From: Campylobacteraceae bacterium
GTDB lineage: Bacteria > Campylobacterota > Campylobacteria > Campylobacterales > Sulfurovaceae
Direction: 5' to 3'
NCBI GenBank assembly: GCA_027030605.1
Contig: JALVEV010000244.1
Span: 1 to 7,667 of the forward strand
Length of the DNA stretch: 7,667 nt
Part shown: positions 1 through 6,966 of the stretch, piece after piece
Position numbering within the stretch: the stretch's first letter is position 1
How the letters are laid out: each line of letters starts with the position of its first letter
The notes under the pieces: generated by a model
What the model saw: only the letters and a program-made list of their open reading frames with translations
Told to the model about the DNA's origin: nothing
Database searches by the model: none
Made by a program: the position numbers and the translations under genes

Positions 1-1062
1 GCTGTACTCCTTTACTATGTTTGCACTCTCTTCTCTGTAAAGTTTACCTAAACCATACTCTGCTTTGTCGTATTCCCAAGTATAGGTGCTGTTGTTGCTA
101 TACTGTTTTACTTTTCTACCGATTTTATCATACATAAATCTAAAGGTATGCCCTTTCGCATCGGTCTGTTCTATCAAGTTACCTAAAGCATCGTATTTGT
201 ACTGCCAGTAACCCATATCTGGGTCATTCATGGAGGTTTTGTTTCCTAAAATATCGTAGGTCATGCTTATTTTGTAGTCACTTCTGTCATTAGGTACTGT
301 TGAGACAAGATTTCCAATACTGTCATATTCATATCTATAATAGATAGGACTAGAGAATTCTTTTACGTGAATAACTTTACCCAACACATTTTTAGTAATC
401 ATCTTAGTATTTTGATGTTCATTGTTCCATATTTGGAGGATATTTTTATAATAAGAGAAACTTTCACGAGTGATTCCGTCGTAAGCTACATGTATTGTTC
501 TACCCAAAATATCATAGGTATAGACGGTATAGACTACACTCTCTCCACTAACATAGGGGTCTGTTTGAGCATAGAGTTGACCTAGAGCGTTATAGTAAAA
601 GTCCTCATAGAGTGTTTTTCCATCAAATCTTTGTGTCTCTACACGAATTTTTCTATCTAAACTATCATAATATGTCTTTATGTAGGGAGACCCACTGGCT
701 TTAACGGTGATGCTATATTTACTTCGATCGCCCAAACTTTCTAAATAGGATGGTTGCGTGTAAGAGCTGTCTAGTCGGTAGTTTGTACTAACAGTTGTAC
801 CATCTGCTCTTGTCTCTTTTATGACTTTTCCCCAACCATCATAACTCCAAGAGACCGTCTCTCCGTTCGCATCGGTTTTTGACAACAGGTTACCTGTCGT
901 TGGGTCATAGACATTGTTTAGTCTGTTACGATGCCCCAAAGGGTTGGTAACATTAAGAAGAAATCTTCCATCGCTATCATAGGTATAGCGTGTTACTCTC
1001 TCTCCTCCGTTAAGCGTAGGGGCTTTAATTTTTTTTGTAATGATATTTCCATGGGTATCATA
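1..1062 (-). repeat. RHS/YD repeat region of the SpvB/RHS protein
   Basis: At least twelve YD-type motifs are present, with the Asp (or Asn) at residues 953, 980, 1004, 1026, 1084, 1109, 1135, 1198, 1221, 1242, 1263 and 1283. Clear copies are YTYDSDGRF, YTYDILGRTI, YEYDSIGNLV, MTYDILGNK, YKYDALGNLI and FMYDKIGRKV. The last five are spaced 20-23 residues apart, the usual RHS period. In known RHS and TcC proteins these strands build a hollow beta-cage. The repeats are still running at the window edge, so the cage and whatever follows continue to the left. Confidence 0.88.
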
Positions 1063-3915
1063 CTCGAAACTTTTAGTTAAACGTAAAGCATGATTTGGCT
1101 CAACCGTTTCGCTTTTTAATATACCATTTGAGTAGTAGGTAAAAGAGGACTCTCGTGTTTGGCTTCCTCCTACACCACCTCTATGAATCACTTTTGCATC
1201 GGTTAGTCGTCCTAATATCCACTCATACTCATTGTTATCATAACTGCTTATGGTGGTTTTACTAAACTCCTCTCTATTATTTTTAGTGGTAGTAGTCATT
1301 TTGAGTACGTTACCAAAGTTGTCGTACTCAGTATAGTTGGTTATAATACTCTTAATGTATTTACCATTTTTTACCTCATACTCATCTTCTCTCTTCTCTG
1401 TTGGTCGGACGGTATAGAGTTTGTTGTTAGGATTATAGAGCGTCTCCATTTGAACGGTAGAGCTGTTAATTTTATGATTATTGACATAGGTTGAACTCCT
1501 CTCTACTGTTCCTGTTAAAGGGAACTCTTGATAAAAAGTGGTAACTACTCTACTTTTGGTTTTTTGGTTCTCAGTCGTTATCTGTTTAAAACCTAGACTA
1601 CCTCTTTTAAGATTAAACTTTAGTCCACTATAGGTATAGGTGTCAATGCTCTCTCCACTTTCACCTCTGTTGTCATGGTAGATAACATCCGACACAGCAT
1701 ACATAGAGGTTTTTAGATTAACATCAAACTGATTACGTGTGGTATCTTTACTATAGAAACTACCTCCACTGTTTAAGTGTTTGTAGTTAATGCTAATCTT
1801 ATTGTTAAAGGAGTCTTTTACTTCTGCTATAACCATTGGTCTGTTTTGGTTAATATATATGGGGCTTCCATTGGTAGTGTTGACAATATCGACTAAGCCA
1901 TCTCCGTTAAAGTCGGCAAACTGTCTATTTGCATAGTCACCTGTAAGAGGAACTTGTGAACTTCTTACAAAAATAAAACCTGTAGTATTTCGCCATATGA
2001 CATCGTTACTATCTTTTTTAACAAGATAGATGTCGATTAACCCGTCACCATTCATGTCTGCAAATTTTAACGCTTTAAACTCATCATCATTGACACTCAT
2101 AGGTAAAGTAATCTTGGTAAAAGTAGCATCTGTACCATGATTTTTCCAAACAACTATTTTGTCATCAACTTTTTGAATAATCTCAACATAACCATCACCA
2201 TTTAAGTCGGCAAATTTTATTTCATCTTTTTCGGCTGTTAAATTAATGGTATGTTTATTCCAACCTGCATTACCATTACCTAAATATAAGGCTGTTTGAG
2301 TAAAACTACTATTGTTTGCTATATTAACTACATCAATTAACCCATCACCATTTATGTCTATCATAAATGAGGTTATATTAGAAGCATCATCCTCTAACTT
2401 TAAACTACTGTGTCTTGAAAAACCCCCATACCCATCGGAGAGTTGAATTGTAATATAGTTACTGTCAAACAAATTTACAAAACTAGATAAGAGTTTTGTG
2501 ATATAGACAATATCTAAATAGCCGTCATTGTTTATATCTGTAAAACTAACTTTACTATTATCGTTAATACCTGTATGAAGACGAACTTCCCTATCAAATG
2601 TTCCATCACCACGATTCTTTAGAAGATAGGCTCTATCGTTTTTCCAATAATAGATATCTACATATCCGTCATTGTTCATGTCAACAAAACGAATATATTT
2701 CATATCTCTTCTAATATCAGGATGATGACTACTTTGAGTAAAGACCCCCTCTCCATTGTTTAACCAAATATTGTCATCGCCTCCATCTACTTCATAGATG
2801 TCAACGTCACCATCGCTGTCAATATCTATGAGTTTAAGGTCACTGGGTATTGCATCTATACCTATGGTACGAGTGTAGTTTAGTGAACCTCTATTATTGA
2901 GGTAGAGATATACTTTTTTACTTTTACTTACTAAGACATCACTAAAGCCATCTCCGTTAAAATCGGCTATTTTTGCTTCACCCTTTTCTATTTCTGTATT
3001 AGCAAAACTATTTTGAGCTTCAAATATAGGATTAACGAAATTTTCTCCTTGCCAAATAAACTGTAATGGGTTGCTACAACTAGACTCTCCATTGCACTCT
3101 TGAAGAGAAGCCAGTTTTAGAATTTCATCGGAACCTTGTATTACATACTTAAGCTTATATTGTCGAAATAGGCTTCCTGCAGAACGTATGGTTATAGAAG
3201 AGAGCTTCTTTGTAAAGCTTTGATTGGCACCTTTTTTATAACCATAGCGTACATCTTCTCTACCTTCATAGTTAAACGTTATGGTATTGATACCCTCTGC
3301 ATAGTCAATAGTAGAGATACGCATACCGTTAATATCATTGATGTAGTTAAAGTTTATAGCATTGTGAAATCGGTCTTCTATCTTTGTTATTGCCCATGTC
3401 GTATTTTTATTTGCTATTTTATCGACACTGGCATAGGTATAGATATCTCCTGACTTTAGCCTAACTTTAAAATAACTGGGGTTAGCATGGTCTCCGTGTA
3501 GCGTTATTTTTGAATAACTCTCTATTTGCGTCCTATACTCACCATTACCTATCTCTATAAGACGTTTTCCATCCATACAGTAGTTGTCTTTAGCATCATA
3601 GAGTACAGGTCTGTTAAACCCATCGGTTACAACGGTAGAACCACAACGAGAGATGCTACTAAGCCCTGCAATGCTCCATCCTAATCCTAGCAAACCATTA
3701 GCACCACCAGAGTTGTAAACCAGTGAAAGCTTAGGTGCAACACCAGCTATACCTACAGGTGTTTCAATCTCAACACTGTAGTTTAATGAACCTTGATTAA
3801 CAGACAATGCACCTTTTAAATTAACAACAGATGAAGCATAAGTAATCGTAGCAAAAAGAGATAGCAAAACAATATAGCGTTCTATAAACTTAAAATAGGG
3901 GGGGGTAAATTTCAT
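1..3915 (-). CDS. Secreted SpvB/TcB-like FG-GAP and RHS-repeat toxin-family protein (3' end outside window)
   Basis: The frame is open from an ATG at 3915 to the left edge, giving 1305 residues with no stop. Domains in order: Sec signal peptide (about residues 1-27, hydrophobic core IVLLSLFATI, likely cut after TYA); SpvB domain (about 33-310) with its hallmark blocks SLNYSVEIETPVGIAGVAPK and NGLLGLGWSIAGLSSISRC; an FG-GAP/VCBS beta-propeller (318-677); a TcdB-type middle region (about 690-900, with YHDNRGESGE near 748 and GSLGFK near 775); then RHS/YD repeats from 952 onward. This is the order of the B subunit of Tc toxin complexes and of related RHS proteins, in which the repeats form a shell around a C-terminal effector. 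Canonical TcB proteins lack a Sec signal, so export here is notable. The effector, if any, is outside the window. The start is supported by the signal peptide and a Shine-Dalgarno-like AGGTCAGG at 3921-3928. The family assignment is firm; the toxin role is inferred. Confidence 0.9.
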   Translation of the reverse strand, partial: MKFTPPYFKFIERYIVLLSLFATITYASSVVNLKGALSVNQGSLNYSVEIETPVGIAGVAPKLSLVYNSGGANGLLGLGWSIAGLSSISRCGSTVVTDGFNRPVLYDAKDNYCMDGKRLIEIGNGEYRTQIESYSKITLHGDHANPSYFKVRLKSGDIYTYASVDKIANKNTTWAITKIEDRFHNAINFNYINDINGMRISTIDYAEGINTITFNYEGREDVRYGYKKGANQSFTKKLSSITIRSAGSLFRQYKLKYVIQGSDEILKLASLQECNGESSCSNPLQFIWQGENFVNPIFEAQNSFANTEIEKGEAKIADFNGDGFSDVLVSKSKKVYLYLNNRGSLNYTRTIGIDAIPSDLKLIDIDSDGDVDIYEVDGGDDNIWLNNGEGVFTQSSHHPDIRRDMKYIRFVDMNNDGYVDIYYWKNDRAYLLKNRGDGTFDREVRLHTGINDNSKVSFTDINNDGYLDIVYITKLLSSFVNLFDSNYITIQLSDGYGGFSRHSSLKLEDDASNITSFMIDINGDGLIDVVNIANNSSFTQTALYLGNGNAGWNKHTINLTAEKDEIKFADLNGDGYVEIIQKVDDKIVVWKNHGTDATFTKITLPMSVNDDEFKALKFADMNGDGLIDIYLVKKDSNDVIWRNTTGFIFVRSSQVPLTGDYANRQFADFNGDGLVDIVNTTNGSPIYINQNRPMVIAEVKDSFNNKISINYKHLNSGGSFYSKDTTRNQFDVNLKTSMYAVSDVIYHDNRGESGESIDTYTYSGLKFNLKRGSLGFKQITTENQKTKSRVVTTFYQEFPLTGTVERSSTYVNNHKINSSTVQMETLYNPNNKLYTVRPTEKREDEYEVKNGKYIKSIITNYTEYDNFGNVLKMTTTTKNNREEFSKTTISSYDNNEYEWILGRLTDAKVIHRGGVGGSQTRESSFTYYSNGILKSETVEPNHALRLTKSFEYDTHGNIITKKIKAPTLNGGERVTRYTYDSDGRFLLNVTNPLGHRNRLNNVYDPTTGNLLSKTDANGETVSWSYDGWGKVIKETRADGTTVSTNYRLDSSYTQPSYLESLGDRSKYSITVKASGSPYIKTYYDSLDRKIRVETQRFDGKTLYEDFYYNALGQLYAQTDPYVSGESVVYTVYTYDILGRTIHVAYDGITRESFSYYKNILQIWNNEHQNTKMITKNVLGKVIHVKEFSSPIYYRYEYDSIGNLVSTVPNDRSDYKISMTYDILGNKTSMNDPDMGYWQYKYDALGNLIEQTDAKGHTFRFMYDKIGRKVKQYSNNSTYTWEYDKAEYGLGKLYREESANIVKEYS
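1885..2964 (-). repeat. Eight FG-GAP/VCBS-type DxNxDGxxD repeats within the SpvB/RHS protein
   Basis: Eight copies of a calcium-binding-loop motif with the pattern D-x-(N/D)-(G/N/S)-D-G-x-x-(D/E)-(I/V) start at residues D318, D364, D412, D460, D520, D570, D620 and D668. Examples are DFNGDGFSDV, DIDSDGDVDI, DMNNDGYVDI and DFNGDGLVDI. Spacing is 46, 48, 48, 60, 50, 50 and 48 residues, about one propeller blade each. In the family these repeats form the beta-propeller inserted after the SpvB domain. One copy (D570) has E in place of the last D. Confidence 0.88.
3898..3905 (-). repeat. Homopolymeric C8 tract in codons 4-6 (candidate phase-variation switch)
   Basis: The coding strand reads ATG AAA TTT ACC CCC CCC TAT, so eight C's lie directly after the start codon of the SpvB/RHS gene. 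I translated both slipped frames. With seven C's the protein ends at TAG after 10 residues; with nine it ends at TAA after 8 residues. The next in-frame Met is residue 114, well past the signal peptide, so there is no easy rescue. Poly-G/C runs of about this length are known phase-variable switches for surface genes in Campylobacter and Helicobacter. The tract is seen directly; switching is inferred. Confidence 0.7.
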
Positions 3916-3920
3916 TATTT

Positions 3921-3928
3921 CCTGACCT
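3921..3928 (-). promoter_or_regulatory. Ribosome binding site of the SpvB/RHS gene
   Basis: On the minus strand AGGTCAGG lies just upstream of AAATA-ATG. Its AGG and AGGA parts can pair with the 16S anti-Shine-Dalgarno at acceptable spacing (about 5-10 bases). Together with the signal peptide it fixes the start at 3915, upstream of the C8 tract. Confidence 0.55.
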
Positions 3929-4087
3929 TTTTAATAAAATATCAGAACTATAACTTAAAAATTATAATTATCTTATATGATTTATTATTTAATAGTATAA
4001 ATTAATATAATATAAAATTTTAATTTGTTTTTATTTATTAAGTTAATATCTTCTGCTCGTAAAAACAAAAGCAATAAACCCTCTTTT
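3929..4087 (-). promoter_or_regulatory. Extremely AT-rich upstream region, probable promoter of the SpvB/RHS gene
   Basis: This gene-free stretch lies between the small lipoprotein gene and the SpvB/RHS start. In 3951-4050 I count only 7 G or C in 100 bases. A TATAAT on the minus strand at 3961-3966 is a possible -10 box about 45 bases upstream of the ATG. No convincing -35 box is visible, and the base composition makes chance -10 matches likely. I find no ORF here. Confidence 0.35.
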
Positions 4088-4108
4088 GGGTAGGCTCTCT
4101 GCCTACCC
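4088..4108. terminator. GC-rich hairpin after the lipoprotein gene, possible terminator
   Basis: GGGTAGGC and GCCTACCC form a perfect 8-bp stem around the 5-base loop TCTCT, beginning 14 bases past the stop codon of the small lipoprotein gene. The location suits the end of the minus-strand operon. However, the four T's that directly follow the stem are on the plus strand; on the minus strand the stem is followed by AAAAGAGGG, with T-rich sequence only further on. It may be a weak, bidirectional or RNA-stabilising structure rather than a classic terminator. Confidence 0.5.
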
Positions 4109-4122
4109 TTTTAAATCTTGTT

Positions 4123-4281
4123 TTATATATCAGGTATAGCAGGTGGAACTTTCTCTTTCTCACTTACCACAGGTGATTTAGGTACATTTTGTTCAGTAGT
4201 ATCTGTCGGCTTAGAATTTCCCCCACACCCTACAAATAGTAAAAGCATCAATCCTAAAACTGTTTTATATATTGTTCTCAT
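4123..4281 (-). CDS. Small 52-residue lipoprotein
   Basis: The ORF runs from ATG at 4281 to TAA at 4123. The N-terminus has a basic residue pair (R2, K6), a hydrophobic stretch (VLGLMLLLFVG) and a lipobox-like FVG-C, giving a lipidated Cys at position 19 after signal peptidase II cleavage. The mature part is only 34 residues: a Gly/Asn start, a Lys/Glu segment (SEKEK) and a Pro-rich end (VPPAIPDI). The ATG directly abuts the TAG of the upstream propeller gene, and a strong AAGGAG (4288-4293) lies inside that gene's last codons, so translation is probably coupled. I recognise no family and can propose no function beyond membrane anchoring near the propeller protein. Too short for many gene callers. 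Confidence 0.78.
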   Translation of the reverse strand: MRTIYKTVLGLMLLLFVGCGGNSKPTDTTEQNVPKSPVVSEKEKVPPAIPDI

Positions 4282-6741
4282 CTAGTTCTCCTTTGGTGTT
4301 AATTTTTTTGTTATGACTGTATCGTCAGAGAAAAAGCTTATGTATGTTGTGTTGTTAAGGTCAAAGATTAGACCTCGGTGTTCACCCCAATTTTCATTGT
4401 TAGCTTGAATCTCTTTGTAACTTTTTAGTGAATCGTTCTCTATTTGGTAGACTCCTAAATGGTTTGAGTTTGAGCCTTGCTCATAGCTAGAGAATGGAAA
4501 AGCAAAAAGATGGTCAGAAGCTCTGTAGGCTAAAGCTTTATGATTCTCTTCTACTTCAGAGTGGGTGTTTTTACCTAAAGTAATGCTATCTAAAGAGCTT
4601 GGGTTTTCAAAGTCTGAAATGTCAAAGAGTTCTATCTTTACACCTTTTCTGTTTCCCTCACTATCTGCATCTTGACCGATTCCTAAGAGTTTGTCATTGT
4701 CAATAGGGTGTAGGTAGGCAGAGTAACCATTTACTTTAAGTTCACCCATCTTTTTAGGGGCTTTTGGGTTAGATAGGTCAATGGTGTAGAGAGGGTCGGT
4801 TGTTTTGTAGGTCACAAGGTAGGCTTTCTCTCCCATAAATCTAACAGACTTAATGGTCTCTCCCTCTTTTCCAAGACCCGAGAGAACTCCCTCTATATTT
4901 AGTAAGTTGTTACTCTCTTTGAGTGTATAAAGAGAGTTTTTAGTTCCTGTAGCTCCCCATGAAAAGCCCTCTGTGGTTGCAATGCGTAAGATGTTTTGGT
5001 ATTCAGAGAGTGAAAATTGATTTAACGCTGTTCCATAAACTGAACCTACTGCTCTGTATGATAAATCTGCATCAAAATTAAACTTGTAGATGCTAGAGCG
5101 ACTTTTGAAGTTGTTGAAGTCGTAGTAGTAAGGGTACTCATTTGAAACTAAATAGAGTGATTTAGGTGAAGCATACTCTACCGATGAGTTTCCTATAAAC
5201 GATGTAGTGTTGATGTACTCCCCTGTAGTTAAAGAGAATTGAGAGATACTACTTATGGTTGTTGTCTGTTTTTTCTTTGAAGAGGTGTAGAGTCTCTTTG
5301 GAGTAACTAAGTTCTGCTTTGCAAGGTCAGTACCCTCAATTTTTGGTAGAAGTTGATTAACGGTTACATTTGGTTTGTCATAGTTATAACGAAAATATCC
5401 ATTGTCATCTTTGTTAATAGCATAACACTCTGCATAAGGGTTTTTATCTTGATAATCGTATGTCTCTATGTTTCCTGATATATAATCTTTACAGACTTTT
5501 GAAGGTGTAAAGTACTCTTTAGGGTACTCTATGTTGTATTTTGGACTAAATGTTGTAACTGTGTAGAGTTTGTCATTGATAATTCGTGAGTTTTTTAAAT
5601 AACCATCTATCTTATGTTCTGATACTTTTTTGATATTTTTTATATCTGTAACATCAAAAATAGTCACTACTGCATCTGTTGCTCTTGATGGAACAATACT
5701 ATCAGGAGTAACTTTAACCTCTTTAGTATAAGCTAAAAGAACTGTGAGTTTGTTATTGTTAAGATAGAATGATTTAATATTGTAGTTTTCAGAAAATGCA
5801 ATTTTACCTAAGGTCGTGTTACTCTCTTGTGCTAATGCTTCAAATGAACCAATATTAATATGGTCTCTTATGCCTTTTGATTTGCCTACATAAAAAACAT
5901 ACTTGTCATTATGTTTTAAAATATCAGACTCATCGACGCTCTCCTCTTGTAGGTTTGTTCCACTTGCATTGGTTGCTCCTCTTGCAGAGTCATTAGAACC
6001 TGTATCGAGAGTAACATAGTTTGGAAGTTCAAGAGCAGTATTTGTTCTAATTCCAATAAGAGGTTCTATACCACAAACAAGTCGTTGAGAGAGTGTTGCC
6101 ATCTCTTTTATGTACGCCTCTAATGAAGCACTATCTTTAAAGGTATGTAGTTTTGAAGCCTCTTTGGCTACAGAGATATTTTTGTCATTTGGAGCTTTAA
6201 CCCAAATACCATCGGAGTTTTTAATGTGTCCTAGTTTAGGAAACTCTGAACTCTCTTGTGTTGGGTCAGAGAGTTCCCATTGGTTATTGCTATATTTCCA
6301 TGCTGTCATACCCTCAAAAATATCAGCAGATACTACGGTGTCAACAGGTAGAGAGATAAGATTCCAACCCTTTTTAAGTTCAATAACATCAGCATTTTTG
6401 TTGTTGGTTGGTTCACCATTTAGTTTTTTATCTTCAAAAACCATTGTCCAATCTTTTTTAGACTTAACCCAAAAACCATGCCATGTTTTTAGCTTTCTAA
6501 GCTTTCCAATCTTTTTGTTCTCTATCCTATTTTGAATAGAAGCATCAGGAGAGTAGGCTAACCATTTTTGAGTTTTAGCATCAAAGTGCCAAACTTGCTC
6601 CACGTTCTCTTTTGTAAATTTTGACATATCTGTCAAAGGTATGGAAGAGCCTATAAGTTGCCAACCTTTTTTTACTAGTAGAACAGAGTCTGCCATACTT
6701 AGTGAGAAAAGAAGGGTTATGAGTATAATTATCTTTTTCAT
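4282..6741 (-). CDS. Exported beta-propeller protein (COG4880/Beta_propel type) with duplicated N-terminal KKGW module
   Basis: The product has 819 residues. A Sec signal peptide (about 1-17, cut near SMA-DS) indicates export. Two related modules follow: KKGWQLIGSS (24-33) ... VWHFDAKTQKW (50-60) ... GFWVKSKKD (89-97), and KKGWNLISLP (123-132) ... AWKYSNNQW (147-155) ... GIWVKAPND (178-186). From about residue 260 it matches the secreted beta-propeller family: the entry block EESVDESDILKHNDKYVFYV (266-285), VRFMGEKAYLVTYKTTDPLY (633-652), then YLHPIDNDKLLGIGQD and a late HRGLIFD. Function in this family is unknown; ligand or protein binding in the periplasm or at the surface is inferred. Cysteines 417 and 439 could form a disulfide. 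AAGGAA (6747-6752) lies 5 bases before the ATG. It is first in an operon with the 52-residue lipoprotein. Confidence 0.88.
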   Translation of the reverse strand: MKKIIILITLLFSLSMADSVLLVKKGWQLIGSSIPLTDMSKFTKENVEQVWHFDAKTQKWLAYSPDASIQNRIENKKIGKLRKLKTWHGFWVKSKKDWTMVFEDKKLNGEPTNNKNADVIELKKGWNLISLPVDTVVSADIFEGMTAWKYSNNQWELSDPTQESSEFPKLGHIKNSDGIWVKAPNDKNISVAKEASKLHTFKDSASLEAYIKEMATLSQRLVCGIEPLIGIRTNTALELPNYVTLDTGSNDSARGATNASGTNLQEESVDESDILKHNDKYVFYVGKSKGIRDHINIGSFEALAQESNTTLGKIAFSENYNIKSFYLNNNKLTVLLAYTKEVKVTPDSIVPSRATDAVVTIFDVTDIKNIKKVSEHKIDGYLKNSRIINDKLYTVTTFSPKYNIEYPKEYFTPSKVCKDYISGNIETYDYQDKNPYAECYAINKDDNGYFRYNYDKPNVTVNQLLPKIEGTDLAKQNLVTPKRLYTSSKKKQTTTISSISQFSLTTGEYINTTSFIGNSSVEYASPKSLYLVSNEYPYYYDFNNFKSRSSIYKFNFDADLSYRAVGSVYGTALNQFSLSEYQNILRIATTEGFSWGATGTKNSLYTLKESNNLLNIEGVLSGLGKEGETIKSVRFMGEKAYLVTYKTTDPLYTIDLSNPKAPKKMGELKVNGYSAYLHPIDNDKLLGIGQDADSEGNRKGVKIELFDISDFENPSSLDSITLGKNTHSEVEENHKALAYRASDHLFAFPFSSYEQGSNSNHLGVYQIENDSLKSYKEIQANNENWGEHRGLIFDLNNTTYISFFSDDTVITKKLTPKEN
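4288..4293 (-). promoter_or_regulatory. Strong Shine-Dalgarno of the small lipoprotein gene, inside the upstream CDS
   Basis: AAGGAG on the minus strand sits 6 bases before the ATG at 4281 and is made of the AAG GAG codons (Lys-Glu) near the end of the propeller gene. It is the main support for the small gene being real and translationally coupled. Confidence 0.75.
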
Positions 6742-6781
6742 GTGTGTTCCTTGTTAAAATAGATATTTTGCAAAACTTTTT

Positions 6782-6862
6782 GGAATCGGAGACTTTAGTC
6801 CAATACCATTGAATTAGCGAGGCTCTGTGCTTTGCACTCTCTGTGAGAAAGCCTTCGATTCC
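6782..6862. repeat. REPIN-like unit A (81 bp) in the kinase-propeller intergenic region
   Basis: The ends GGAATCGGAG (6782-6791) and CTTCGATTCC (6853-6862) pair over 10 positions, with one G-T wobble. Inside the left end is the palindrome GACTTTAGTC (6791-6800). The right half has AGGCT/AGCCT arms (6820-6824 and 6850-6854) enclosing a second hairpin GTGCTTTGCAC (6827-6837). A short palindrome behind a conserved head, arranged as an inverted pair, is the layout of REP doublets (REPINs). I see no coding sequence in it. Confidence 0.6.
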
Positions 6863-6883
6863 ATAAAGAAATACCTATTTTTC

Positions 6884-6954
6884 GGAATCGGAGTGTTTAC
6901 ACCCGAACTATTTTAGGCTTATTTCATTGGCATTGGGCTAAAGCCATCGGTTCC
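6884..6954. repeat. REPIN-like unit B (71 bp), tandem to unit A
   Basis: It begins with the same GGAATCGGAG (6884-6893) as unit A, followed by the palindrome GTGTTTACAC (6893-6902). It ends with an inverted copy: read on the minus strand from 6954, GGAACCGATGGCTTTAGCCC, which aligns with the left end of unit A and continues to match for about 36 bases (28 identical by my hand alignment). The stems differ by paired changes (GACT/AGTC, GTGT/ACAC, GGCT/AGCC) while the central TT is kept, so structure is preserved. Confidence 0.6.
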
Positions 6955-6966
6955 TAGTTTGCTTAG

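Noticed and set aside
367..585. Plus-strand 72-residue ORF
   Set aside because: It lies wholly inside the RHS region of the minus-strand toxin-like gene, whose repeats are intact there. It has no ribosome binding site or recognisable domain.
1029..1036. A8 run on the coding strand of the RHS gene as a second slippage site
   Set aside because: It encodes ordinary Lys codons in an AT-rich gene, where short A-runs are expected by chance, and it lies deep in the gene. Unlike the C8 run, it is not distinctive.
3220..3453. Plus-strand 77-residue ORF
   Set aside because: It is antisense to the SpvB domain coding region, which is continuous and recognisable; a composition shadow.
6110..6535. Plus-strand 141-residue ORF
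   Set aside because: It is antisense to the N-terminal duplicated module of the propeller protein. Its sequence shows no domain, and the minus-strand frame has clear family motifs.
6782..6954. CRISPR array
   Set aside because: There are only two units, each an inverted pair with diverged stems rather than identical direct repeats with equal spacers, and no cas gene is present.
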